Positions 56,465 through 64,000 of a DNA stretch of 64,000 nt are shown here, one piece after another. The first letter of the stretch is position 1, and each line of letters begins with the position of its first letter. Source of the DNA: Shewanella khirikhana (GTDB lineage: Bacteria; Pseudomonadota; Gammaproteobacteria; Enterobacterales; Shewanellaceae); the NCBI RefSeq assembly GCF_003957745.1, contig NZ_CP020373.1, positions 3,891,501-3,955,500 of the forward strand, read 5' to 3'. The position numbers and the translations under genes are program-made. The notes beneath the pieces were generated by a model. It was not told where the DNA came from. It searched no databases and saw nothing but the letters and a program-made list of their open reading frames with translations.

Positions 56465-56923
56465 ATGCAAACCAGTCGTATTTTGGTGCAAACCGCCGAC
56501 TTCAACGTGCCCGAAGAGTATCAGCGTATTGCTGCCGATCATCAGGATGGCGCCGTGGTCACCTTCGTTGGTAAGGTCCGCGACTTCAATGAAGGCAATC
56601 AAATCAGTGACCTGACCCTGGAGCATTACCCCGGCATGACCGAAAAGGTGCTGGAGCAAATCGCCGCTGAGGCCCGTGGCCGCTGGCCGCTCAATCACCT
56701 GACCATTATCCACAGGGTCGGCACCATGCACCTGGGCGAGCAAATCGTGTTTATCGGTGTCAGCAGTGCCCACCGCAAGGCCGCCTTCGCCGCCTGCGAG
56801 TTTCTGATTGATTTTTTAAAGACCAAAGCGCCCTTCTGGAAACTTGAGAGCAGCGACAAGGGTCAGGGCTGGGTCGAAGCGCGCGATGCCGACGAGCAGG
56901 CCGCCAAAGCCTGGGAGAAGTAA
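56465..56923 (+). CDS. moaE: Molybdopterin synthase catalytic subunit MoaE
   Basis: 152 residues. Conserved DGAVVTFVGKVRDFNEGN, LEHYPGMTEK, HRVGTMHLGEQIVFIGV and APFWKLE segments, including the catalytic Lys region near the end. It adds two sulfurs to the pterin precursor using MoaD. Its end is three bases before modA. Confidence 0.97.
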   Translation: MQTSRILVQTADFNVPEEYQRIAADHQDGAVVTFVGKVRDFNEGNQISDLTLEHYPGMTEKVLEQIAAEARGRWPLNHLTIIHRVGTMHLGEQIVFIGVSSAHRKAAFAACEFLIDFLKTKAPFWKLESSDKGQGWVEARDADEQAAKAWEK

Positions 56924-56926
56924 TCC

Positions 56927-57715
56927 ATGTTGCCGCGCCTGCTGCTATTGCTGACAAGTCTGCTGGCTCCACTTGCCACCATGGCCGATACCATCACAGT
57001 GGCGGCAGCGGCCAATATCAAATTCGCCATGGAAGACATTGCCCGCCAGTTTGAAGCAGACAGCGGCCACAAGCTCAGGGTCAGCTACGGCTCGTCGGGC
57101 AACTTTGCCTCGCAAATCCGCCATGGCGCCCCATTCGAGCTGTTTTTGTCGGCGGACGAGCGCTATGTAACTCACCTGCATCAAAGCGGGGTGACAGCAA
57201 GCGACGGTGATATCTATGCCTACGGCAGACTGGCGCTGGTGGCGGCCAAGGGCTCACCGCTGACGCTCGATGAAAACCTCACCGGCCTCAAGGCGTTGGT
57301 GGCGTCCGGAGAGCTGCGCCGCTTTGCGCTGGCTAACCCTGAACTTGCCCCCTACGGCGAGCGCGGCCGCGAGCTGCTAAAGGCCGCAAACCTGTGGGAT
57401 GGCATCAAAGACAAGCTGGTGCTGGGCGAAAACGTGTCCCAGGCGGCGCAGTTTGCCATATCAGGGTCGGCTCAGGGCGGTTTGGTGGCGCTGTCGCTGG
57501 CCAAGGCGCCACAGTTTGTCGCCCGAGCCAACTATGTGGCCATTCCCGAACACAAACACGCACCACTGGCCCAGCGCATGGTGCTGCTGCCCAAGGCGTC
57601 CGCTGCCGCCCAGGAGCTGTATGCCTTCCTTCAGGGCGACAAGGCCCGCGCTATCTTTGCTGACTACGGCTTCTCGCTGCCGACCAAGGATGCCAGGCTG
57701 GAGGCCAGCCACTGA
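56927..57715 (+). CDS. modA: Molybdate ABC transporter periplasmic binding protein ModA
   Basis: 262 residues with a signal peptide (MLPRLLLLLTSLLAPLATMA). Conserved VAAAANIKFAMEDIARQFE and SYGSSGNFASQIRHGAPFE segments form the molybdate-binding site. It binds molybdate or tungstate in the periplasm and passes it to ModBC. The three-base gap after moaE indicates one operon for cofactor synthesis and molybdate uptake. Confidence 0.96.
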   Translation: MLPRLLLLLTSLLAPLATMADTITVAAAANIKFAMEDIARQFEADSGHKLRVSYGSSGNFASQIRHGAPFELFLSADERYVTHLHQSGVTASDGDIYAYGRLALVAAKGSPLTLDENLTGLKALVASGELRRFALANPELAPYGERGRELLKAANLWDGIKDKLVLGENVSQAAQFAISGSAQGGLVALSLAKAPQFVARANYVAIPEHKHAPLAQRMVLLPKASAAAQELYAFLQGDKARAIFADYGFSLPTKDARLEASH

Positions 57716-58392
57716 TGGATTGGCAGGCGCTGTGGCTCTCAGGCAAGCTGGCACTGGTGACAGTGCTGATTCTGCTGCCGTTATCGATTCTGGCGGCAAG
57801 GGTGCTTGCCTATCGCCAGTTTCGCGGCAAAAGCCTGATTGAGGCGCTTATCATGGTGCCGCTGGTGCTGCCGCCCACAGTCGTGGGTTATTACCTGCTG
57901 GTGAGCTTTGGCAGCCAGAGTGTGCTGGGGGTGTGGCTGCGGGAAACCTTCGGTATCGAGCTGGTGTTTCATTTCTCCGGCCTGGTGCTGGCCTCGGTGC
58001 TGGTGAATATTCCCTTTGCGATTCAGCCTATTCAGCGCGCCTTTGAAGCCATTCCCATGGATGTGCGCGACGCCGCCGCCTGCTGCGGCATGAGCCGCTT
58101 TAAAATTCTCACCCGCATCGAACTGCCGATGATCTGGCCCGGACTGGTAACAGCGCTGGTACTGACCTTCTCCCATGTACTGGGTGAATTTGGCGTGGTG
58201 CTGATGATGGGCGGCAATATCAGCGGCGAAACCAAAACCATCTCCATTGCCATTTACGACAGCGTGCAGGCGTTTGATTTTGACTCGGCCGGCGCCATGT
58301 CGCTCATTTTGCTGCTGTTTGCCATCAGCGCCCTGGCGCTGACCACCAGCTTGTCGCGCCGAATGGGAGGAAACCATGCCCGCGGCCACTGA
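57715..58392 (+). CDS. modB: Molybdate ABC transporter permease ModB
   Basis: 225 residues with about five membrane helices. The permease EAA-like loop is seen in DVRDAAACCGMSRFKILTRI. The ATG overlaps the modA stop (TGATG). It forms the inner-membrane channel with ModC. Confidence 0.96.
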   Translation: MDWQALWLSGKLALVTVLILLPLSILAARVLAYRQFRGKSLIEALIMVPLVLPPTVVGYYLLVSFGSQSVLGVWLRETFGIELVFHFSGLVLASVLVNIPFAIQPIQRAFEAIPMDVRDAAACCGMSRFKILTRIELPMIWPGLVTALVLTFSHVLGEFGVVLMMGGNISGETKTISIAIYDSVQAFDFDSAGAMSLILLLFAISALALTTSLSRRMGGNHARGH

Positions 58393-59488
58393 TCTGCACG
58401 TACGCATTCATCAAGAGCGCGGCATCCGTATCGAGGCGGCGTTTTCCTGCCGTGCAGGGGAGTTTCTGGCAGTGGTCGGCCCGTCCGGCGGCGGCAAGAC
58501 CACCTTGCTTAGGATGATTGCCGGCCTTGCCAAACCCGAGTCCGGTGAAATCCGCTGCGGCGAGGATGTGTGGTTTGATGACCAGCAACATATCCATGCC
58601 TCGCCCCAGGCGCGGCATATCGGGTTTGTGCCGCAGCACTTTGGCCTGTTTCCCAAACTCTCGGCCCTTGGCAATATTATCGCCGGGCTCGATCATCTGC
58701 CCAAGGCCGAGCGGCTTCCCAGAGCGCTGGCGGCGCTTGAAAAAGTGAACCTGCACGGCCTTACCGACCGGTTGCCAGGCGAGCTGTCCGGTGGCCAAAA
58801 ACAGCGGGTGGCACTGGCCAGGGCGCTGGCCCGCGAGCCCAGGGTACTGCTGCTGGACGAGCCCTTTTCGGCGGTCGACAGAGAAACCCGCGAGCGACTG
58901 TATCTGGAACTGGCGCGGCTCAAGGCCGAGCTCAATATTCCGGTGATCATGGTGACTCACGATCTAAATGAGGCACTGCTGCTGGCCGACAGTATGCTTT
59001 TGATTAGTCAGGGACAAATGCTGCAGCACGGGGCGCCGCAGGAGGTGTTTGCCCGGCCGCGTACCGAGGCAGTTGCCCGTCAGATGGGGCTTCGCAATAT
59101 TTTCGATGCCCATGTGGTGGCGCAGGATGAGCAAAAAGGCGTGACCTGGCTTAAGTTCGGCGAGCGGCTGATTGCCTCCGACAGCCTGCCGGATGTGATC
59201 ATAGGCCAGAAGGTGCGCTGGGTTATCCCCAATCAGGGGATTCGCTTCAATTCCATCGCCAGCGGCCGTTTGTGCCGCAGTTTCAATATCCTCCATATCC
59301 GCATCGAAACCCTGCTGACCCTGGGTGAGTCGGTGCGGCTCGAAGCCACAGTGCTGGGCTCGGGGGAGCGGCTCAACACCGAAATTCCGCTGCATCTGGC
59401 CAGGAAACTCGCCATTACCGCCGGGGTTGAAACCGAAGTGGCACTTAAGTCGGATCAGCTGCATCTGCTGGAGATGATCAAAGCTTAA
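58376..59488 (+). CDS. modC: Molybdate ABC transporter ATPase ModC
   Basis: 370 residues. Walker A GPSGGGKTT, signature LSGGQKQRVALARAL, Walker B VLLLDEPFSAVD, and the H-loop VTHDLNEA are present. The C-terminal ~130 residues are the molybdate-binding TOBE-like region. The start overlaps modB by 17 bases. A separate repressor ModE is not in the window. Confidence 0.96.
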   Translation: MPAATDLHVRIHQERGIRIEAAFSCRAGEFLAVVGPSGGGKTTLLRMIAGLAKPESGEIRCGEDVWFDDQQHIHASPQARHIGFVPQHFGLFPKLSALGNIIAGLDHLPKAERLPRALAALEKVNLHGLTDRLPGELSGGQKQRVALARALAREPRVLLLDEPFSAVDRETRERLYLELARLKAELNIPVIMVTHDLNEALLLADSMLLISQGQMLQHGAPQEVFARPRTEAVARQMGLRNIFDAHVVAQDEQKGVTWLKFGERLIASDSLPDVIIGQKVRWVIPNQGIRFNSIASGRLCRSFNILHIRIETLLTLGESVRLEATVLGSGERLNTEIPLHLARKLAITAGVETEVALKSDQLHLLEMIKA

Positions 59489-59558
59489 TCTTGGCGCCAC
59501 AGAGAATTCAGGGCACCGCCGCTAGACTGGATCCATAGTTCGAAAACAAGGATCCCCT

Positions 59559-59921
59559 ATGCGTATCATTACCCCTCTGGTGCTGGCCCTAGGCCTGATA
59601 ACCGCCACCAGCACCGCACTTACTTACGCCGCCTATCAGGGCCCTGCAGCCAATCAGGTCAGCAACGCCAAGGCCGCCGCCAATGCCCCCGACGATACCC
59701 AGGTTTTACTCACAGGTCGCCTGACCAAGAGTTTGGGTGACGAGCACTACCTGTTTGAAGACAGCAGCGGCGAAATCAAGGTCGAAATCGATAACGCCCT
59801 GTTCCGTAATCTGGATGTGACCGATGCCACAGTGGTGGAACTCAAAGGTGAAGTCGACAAAGAATGGCACGGCCGTGAAGTCGAAATCGACAGCATCCGT
59901 GTGGTGACTTCTCAGGGTTAG
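59559..59921 (+). CDS. BOF (OB-fold) periplasmic protein, YgiW/YdeI type
   Basis: 120 residues with a signal peptide (MRIITPLVLALGLITATSTA). The BOF domain is seen in QVLLTGRLTKSLGDEHYLFE, followed by SSGEIKVEIDNALF and a final VDKEWHGREVEIDSIRVV. YgiW-type proteins bind small molecules and link to stress tolerance. The gene is the first of a set ending in a QseBC-like two-component system. Confidence 0.92.
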   Translation: MRIITPLVLALGLITATSTALTYAAYQGPAANQVSNAKAAANAPDDTQVLLTGRLTKSLGDEHYLFEDSSGEIKVEIDNALFRNLDVTDATVVELKGEVDKEWHGREVEIDSIRVVTSQG

Positions 59922-59961
59922 TCTTTTAGGATACTCGCACTGGCTTTTTTCGGAGGCATCA

Positions 59962-60483
59962 ATGAGATATTGGCTGCTTGGAGCAATGATGGTGGTGGGC
60001 GCTGCATCTGCCAACACCAGTTTATTTAATTTGCTCAGCACCGGCGAGCGGGTCGATCCCCTGGCCATGATGGAGAAGGTTGAAGCGGAACATCCGGGTT
60101 ACATTTCCGAGTTCGAGCTGGACGTGGAAGAAGGCGAACTGCTGTACGAGTTCGATGTTATCAATCCGGAGGAAAATACCCTCACCGAATTGACTTACCG
60201 CGCCACCGACGGCGCCCTGGTGGTGCAGCGCAACAGCAAACTAGAGGCGGACGATCACGACGAACTCGAAGCGGTAAAATTGCTCGAGCGCAAGCAAATG
60301 GCATTTTCTGAGCTGGTACGTCTTGCCAGCCAAAAGCATCAGGGTAAGCTGCTGGAAGCACAGCTGGAGCACGACCTGGGCATCAGCTATCTGGAATTCA
60401 AAATGGTGGATGAGAACGGCAAGCGCAAGCACGCCTTCGATATCCAAAAACTCAAGCCACTGCCGATGCTGCAGTGGCAGTAA
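59962..60483 (+). CDS. Periplasmic PepSY-like protein
   Basis: 173 residues with a short signal (MRYWLLGAMMVVGAASAN). Two PepSY-like halves follow: the first around VEAEHPGYISEFELDVEEGE, the second around ASQKHQGKLLEAQLEHDLGI, then a short C terminus. PepSY proteins often regulate peptidases or bind metals. It lies between the BOF gene and the response regulator and is likely part of the signal input. Confidence 0.82.
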   Translation: MRYWLLGAMMVVGAASANTSLFNLLSTGERVDPLAMMEKVEAEHPGYISEFELDVEEGELLYEFDVINPEENTLTELTYRATDGALVVQRNSKLEADDHDELEAVKLLERKQMAFSELVRLASQKHQGKLLEAQLEHDLGISYLEFKMVDENGKRKHAFDIQKLKPLPMLQWQ

Positions 60484-60505
60484 TACCCGCGGTTAAGGAG
60501 CAACC

Positions 60506-61183
60506 ATGAAGGTCCTCTTGGTCGAAGACGACGCCACCACATCCGACTACATAGTCAAAGGCTTTTCTGAGCAGGGCCACAACATCGAGGCTGCCGCCGA
60601 TGGCCATCAGGGGCTGTTGCTCGCCACCAGCAACCAGTACGACCTCATCATTCTTGACCGCATGTTGCCGGGCCTCGACGGCCTGGCTCTGCTGGCCGCG
60701 CTGCGCGCCAATGCCAATCAAACCCCGGTGCTGATCCTCTCCGCCCTGTCCCACGTGGACGAGCGTGTCAAAGGGCTTCGCAGCGGCGGCGACGACTACA
60801 TGACGAAGCCGTTTGCCTTCTCAGAGCTGCTGGTGCGCGCCGAAATTCTGGTGTCACGCGGCCAATCGGCGCCGGTGCAAACCCACCTGCAGGCAGGACC
60901 GCTGGAAATGGAGCTGCTCACCCGCAATGTCACCCTCGACGGCCATGAGCTGATGCTGCAACCCAAGGAGTTTCAACTGCTCAAGTACCTGATGGAACAC
61001 CCCAATCAGGTCATCAGCCGTACTCTGCTGTTTGAAGCTGTGTGGGATTATCACTTCGACCCGCGCACCAATGTGATTGACGTGCATATCGCCAAACTCA
61101 GACGCAAATTTGAAGAGCTGGGCCACGGCGAGCTGATTGAAACCGTGCGGGGGGCTGGTTATCGCCTTCGTCAAAGGCATTAA
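60506..61183 (+). CDS. OmpR-family response regulator (QseB/PhoP-like)
   Basis: 225 residues. Receiver acidic pocket KVLLVEDDATTSDYI, phospho-acceptor Asp in LIILDRMLPGLDG, Lys in YMTKPFAFSEL, and a winged-helix output with MLQPKEFQLLKYLMEHPNQV. It is behind AAGGAG. The kinase gene overlaps its end by 47 bases or starts close to it. Confidence 0.94.
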   Translation: MKVLLVEDDATTSDYIVKGFSEQGHNIEAAADGHQGLLLATSNQYDLIILDRMLPGLDGLALLAALRANANQTPVLILSALSHVDERVKGLRSGGDDYMTKPFAFSELLVRAEILVSRGQSAPVQTHLQAGPLEMELLTRNVTLDGHELMLQPKEFQLLKYLMEHPNQVISRTLLFEAVWDYHFDPRTNVIDVHIAKLRRKFEELGHGELIETVRGAGYRLRQRH

Positions 61184-62492
61184 GCCTCACCAGAGTTCCA
61201 TCTGGGGAATTACCCTTATCTTTACCGCGTTGGTGACGCTGATCACCGGCGCCCTGCTGTTCACCCTGTACCGCCAGTTGGTGACAGAGCAGGAACACCA
61301 GATAGAACAACACCTTGAAACCGAAAAGCAGCGTTATATCCAGTTGGCTCAAACCGTGGACAGACGCAGCTTTGCCGCGCAGATCCGCGCCGCCGACCCC
61401 AAAAGCGTGCTGGTTGCCTGGCGCAACAGCTACGATATCGTCGGCTCGCTGAGTTTGATGCCGGAAGACATTCCGCTGCTGCCTGAAACCGTAGAGTTCC
61501 CCATCCTGACCGGCGGGCCGGACAAGCTGCACATCCTCACCGGAGGCCTGGTGATCACCCGCTATGGCCCTGTGCTGATTGCCACCCGTACCGACCAGTT
61601 GGCGACCCTGATTAAGAAGTTCCTGCGCGCCGCCGTGACCGCCATGACCCTGACCATAGTGCTGACAATGGCGCTGGGGTACTTGTTTTCCAAGGCGATT
61701 TTGCGCCGTTTGGTGCAATACAACCGACTGGCGCAGCGAATCGAGCGCGGTCACTACGACACCCGTCTGCCCATCAGTTGGCGCCAGGACGAGTTCGATA
61801 TGCTGGCCAGGCAGTTCAACCGGGTGCTGGATACACTGGAAGCCAACCTGCAGGCAGTGCGCGGCGTGACCGACAACATTGCCCATGACCTGCGTACACC
61901 GCTGTCGCACCTGCGGATCGGCCTTGAACAACTGCGGGATAAACCCACCGAAGAGCAAGCCGAGAAAGCCGAGCAACTGATTGAAGAACTGGACTTTTGC
62001 CTTGCCACCTTCGACGCCATGTTGTCGTTGACCCGCATCGAAGAAGGTCAGCAACAGCTGGATTTGCAGGACGTTGAGCTGTCGCAGCTGTGCAGCGATT
62101 TGGTGGAAATGGCCGAACTGATGGCCGAAGAACGCGGTCAGAGCCTTACTCTGGATTTGGGCCAGCCCTGCCAGCTGCAGGGGGATAAGTATTTACTGTT
62201 CCAGGCGCTGTTCAATCTGGTGGATAACGCCATCAAGTATGCCGGTGAAGGCGCGGCTATCCACATCAGCCAGAATGGCCGCGAAGTGGTGATAAGCGAT
62301 AACGGACCCGGGATCCCCGAAGACAGCCGTGAACGGGTGTTTGAGCGCCTGGTGAGACTAGACCCAAGCCGCCATCATCAAGGCACCGGACTTGGCCTGT
62401 CGATGGTGAAAGCGATATTATCGCGCCATCAGGCGCAAATCCGCCTCGAAGACAACCAGCCGGGCCTGCGGGTCATTATCGAGTTTCAGTAA
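61137..62492 (+). CDS. Sensor histidine kinase (QseC-like)
   Basis: About 451 residues from a TTG at 61137; this start overlaps the regulator by 47 bases and has no good RBS, and no in-frame ATG lies before the first membrane helix. First helix ITLIFTALVTLITGALLFTL, second TAMTLTIVLTMALGYLF, then HAMP. Core: H-box NIAHDLRTPLSHLRIG, N-box LFNLVDNAIKYAGEG, G-boxes DNGPGIPED and GTGLGLSMVKAIL. It pairs with the upstream regulator. The 5' end is uncertain. Confidence 0.9.
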   Translation: MKPCGGLVIAFVKGIKPHQSSIWGITLIFTALVTLITGALLFTLYRQLVTEQEHQIEQHLETEKQRYIQLAQTVDRRSFAAQIRAADPKSVLVAWRNSYDIVGSLSLMPEDIPLLPETVEFPILTGGPDKLHILTGGLVITRYGPVLIATRTDQLATLIKKFLRAAVTAMTLTIVLTMALGYLFSKAILRRLVQYNRLAQRIERGHYDTRLPISWRQDEFDMLARQFNRVLDTLEANLQAVRGVTDNIAHDLRTPLSHLRIGLEQLRDKPTEEQAEKAEQLIEELDFCLATFDAMLSLTRIEEGQQQLDLQDVELSQLCSDLVEMAELMAEERGQSLTLDLGQPCQLQGDKYLLFQALFNLVDNAIKYAGEGAAIHISQNGREVVISDNGPGIPEDSRERVFERLVRLDPSRHHQGTGLGLSMVKAILSRHQAQIRLEDNQPGLRVIIEFQ

Positions 62493-62497
62493 TCCAT

Positions 62498-63172
62498 ATG
62501 TTTCAACTAATCCAGGATGAGGCCGACTTTATCGTGATTGATAAAGCGCCCGGAGTGCATTTCCACAGTCAGGATGGCAGCGCGGGCGTTGTCGCCACTG
62601 CCGAGGCCAGACTTGGGCTCAAGCTGTACCCGGTGCACAGGCTCGACACCCTCACATCCGGGCTCATCATCCTTGCCAAATCCAGCGAGGCCGCCGCCGA
62701 TTTTACCGAGCTTTTTTCCCGCCACGGGGTGCAAAAATACTATCTGGCACTCGCCAAAGGAAAGCCAAAAAAGAAACAGGGCAAGGTTGCCGGCGACATG
62801 GCCAAGGCCCGTCGCAGCCAACATAAACTGCTGCGCACCATGGAAAACCCGGCGGTAACCCAGTTTTTTTCCGCTTCGGTGGATGAAGGGCTGCGCGCTT
62901 ATCTGCTCAAACCCCTCACCGGCAAGACTCACCAACTGCGGGTGGCGCTGGCCAGCCTTGGCACGCCCATATTGGGGGATGAGCTCTATGGTGGAGAGGC
63001 AGCCGACCGCGGCTATTTGCACGCATGGCAGCTGTATTTTTGCTTTCGCGGTCAGCACTTTCATATTCTAAGTGGCCATCCACCCGGGGCGCAGTTTGCT
63101 CTGCCAGGCTTCGGCAAGTTGCTGGACGAAGAATGGGGAAATCCGGATAGCCTAGAGTGGCCCAAACCCTGA
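62498..63172 (+). CDS. RluA-family RNA pseudouridine synthase
   Basis: 224 residues. The catalytic motif HRLDTLTSGLIILAKS has the active-site Asp. Later segments KYYLALAKGKPKKKQGKV and GKTHQLRVALASLGTPILGD match RluA-type enzymes. There is no S4 domain, so this is a short form. It isomerises a specific uridine in rRNA or tRNA. It starts five bases after the kinase stop. Confidence 0.93.
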   Translation: MFQLIQDEADFIVIDKAPGVHFHSQDGSAGVVATAEARLGLKLYPVHRLDTLTSGLIILAKSSEAAADFTELFSRHGVQKYYLALAKGKPKKKQGKVAGDMAKARRSQHKLLRTMENPAVTQFFSASVDEGLRAYLLKPLTGKTHQLRVALASLGTPILGDELYGGEAADRGYLHAWQLYFCFRGQHFHILSGHPPGAQFALPGFGKLLDEEWGNPDSLEWPKP

Positions 63173-63225
63173 TGTTTGTTACGAGTTTTTCTGTGATTTT
63201 TGTTCTGAGGTTTGCATTCAGGATG

Positions 63226-64000
63226 TTAAATCGAGGCCGCACCCACCGAGGAGTCCATCACCCGGTTGCGACCTGCGGCCTTGGCCTGATACATGGCATG
63301 GTCGGCGGCAGAAATCAGCTGTGACACACTGAGCCCCGGCACCACGGCAGCGCAGCCAAAACTGGCACTGAGGGGCACATCCTGATCTTCCCAGCGCAGC
63401 GCCCTGGCCTCAAGGCACGTTCTCAGCTTCTCAGCTACCTGATGGGCCTGTTTCATTCCCGCCCCCGGTAAAATCACCAAAAACTCTTCGCCTCCGAAAC
63501 GGCACAGCACGTCGGATTCCCGCAGGGCATTGGTCATCAGCAATGCTGCCTGCCGCAGGGCCGCATCCCCCGCCTGATGCCCATGTTTATCATTGATTTG
63601 CTTAAAGTAGTCCAAATCCAGCAGCACCAGTGCGTACCCCTCACCGCCCCGTTGCCACTTGTGATGCAGCTGGCTGAGGGTATCTTCGGCGCTGCGGCGA
63701 TTCCAAAGCCCGGTGAGCACATCCTTGTCGGCCAGCAGGCGGATTTTTTGCACCAGTCGGGTCAGGGCATTACCAATGGCGAGGGCATTGATGGCAATAG
63801 TCAGCACCAGATAAAACCACAGCATGGGCACCGCCTTGGCGGTTTGAATCGAGATGAACTGCTCTTCCGGACGGTCCACCACCAGGATTACCACCAGCCG
63901 CGCGAAAAACGACAGTGCCGCCACCATCATGGGCGATATCAGCAGCACCGACAATCGCGGTCCGGCGCTGGGCAGCAAGCCCTGATAGGTAGCAAGAGCC
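63226..64000 (-). CDS. Membrane diguanylate cyclase (5' end outside the window)
   Basis: The frame remains open to base 64000, so the start is missing. Visible are hydrophobic helices (LVVILVV, FYLVLTIAINALAIGNAL), then a GGDEF domain: KDVLTGLWNRRSAED, LVLLDLDYFKQINDKHGHQAG and signature LCRFGGEEFLVI. An RxxD inhibitory site (RESD) lies five residues before GGEEF, so product inhibition is likely. It makes cyclic di-GMP. Confidence 0.92.
   Translation of the reverse strand, partial: ALATYQGLLPSAGPRLSVLLISPMMVAALSFFARLVVILVVDRPEEQFISIQTAKAVPMLWFYLVLTIAINALAIGNALTRLVQKIRLLADKDVLTGLWNRRSAEDTLSQLHHKWQRGGEGYALVLLDLDYFKQINDKHGHQAGDAALRQAALLMTNALRESDVLCRFGGEEFLVILPGAGMKQAHQVAEKLRTCLEARALRWEDQDVPLSASFGCAAVVPGLSVSQLISAADHAMYQAKAAGRNRVMDSSVGAASI

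Noticed and set aside
1..64000. Mobile elements, prophage, tRNA or rRNA genes
   Set aside because: I saw no transposase, integrase, terminal repeats with a target duplication, cloverleaf or rRNA sequence.

Overview
The window comes from a gammaproteobacterium of the Shewanella type. I infer this from gene content and order: heme A synthase/cyoE/sco, nfuA, comF/bioH, tex and greB/ompR/envZ sets, a complete moa-mod locus, and a very dense set of signalling genes. GC content looks moderate to high throughout. I see no insertion sequence, prophage, tRNA, rRNA or CRISPR. The species cannot be fixed without a database search.

Layout. 1-3.1 kb: the end of a cytochrome c oxidase assembly operon (SCO-like membrane protein, ctaA, cyoE, sco). 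3.2-11.2 kb: a chemotaxis operon, STAS-cheY-cheA-cheW-mcp-cheR-cheB, whose receptor has three PAS repeats and a C-terminal CheR-binding pentapeptide. 11.2-18.5 kb: polysaccharide deacetylase, MATE exporter, nfuA, an M14 peptidase, comF and bioH. 18.5-28.4 kb: a Gln-rich protein, an LtaS-like membrane sulfatase, tex, a YfiR-histidine kinase fusion, a TonB-dependent receptor and greB. 28.5-34.2 kb: a membrane protein, ompR-envZ, a chemoreceptor and a peroxiredoxin. 34.4-46.4 kb: small accessory genes, a BarA-like hybrid kinase divergent from an HD-GYP response regulator, a PfkB kinase, a diguanylate cyclase, acetyltransferases, and MOSC and DUF4870 proteins. 46.4-53.7 kb: a lipoprotein built from a two-part repeat, an unknown small protein, a dCache chemoreceptor and ETF-ubiquinone oxidoreductase. 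53.9-59.5 kb: moaABCDE-modABC behind a probable Moco-type leader RNA. 59.5-64 kb: a BOF protein, a PepSY protein, a QseBC-like two-component system, an RluA-family pseudouridine synthase and a truncated diguanylate cyclase.

How the genes work together. Signalling dominates: three chemoreceptors, one Che pathway, five histidine kinases (counting CheA separately), two GGDEF enzymes and one HD-GYP enzyme. The moa-mod genes would supply molybdenum cofactor for anaerobic respiratory enzymes encoded elsewhere. The cta/cyo/sco genes serve heme-copper oxidase assembly.

Most genes are recognisable. The less ordinary items are the pentapeptide-tethered PAS receptor, the YfiR-kinase fusion, the alternating A-B repeat lipoprotein, two genes that appear to lack an AUG start, a 59-codon gene at 35.8-36.0 kb, and several perfect inverted repeats in regulatory positions. 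I did not find a clearly new multi-gene system; the findings give graded leads instead.
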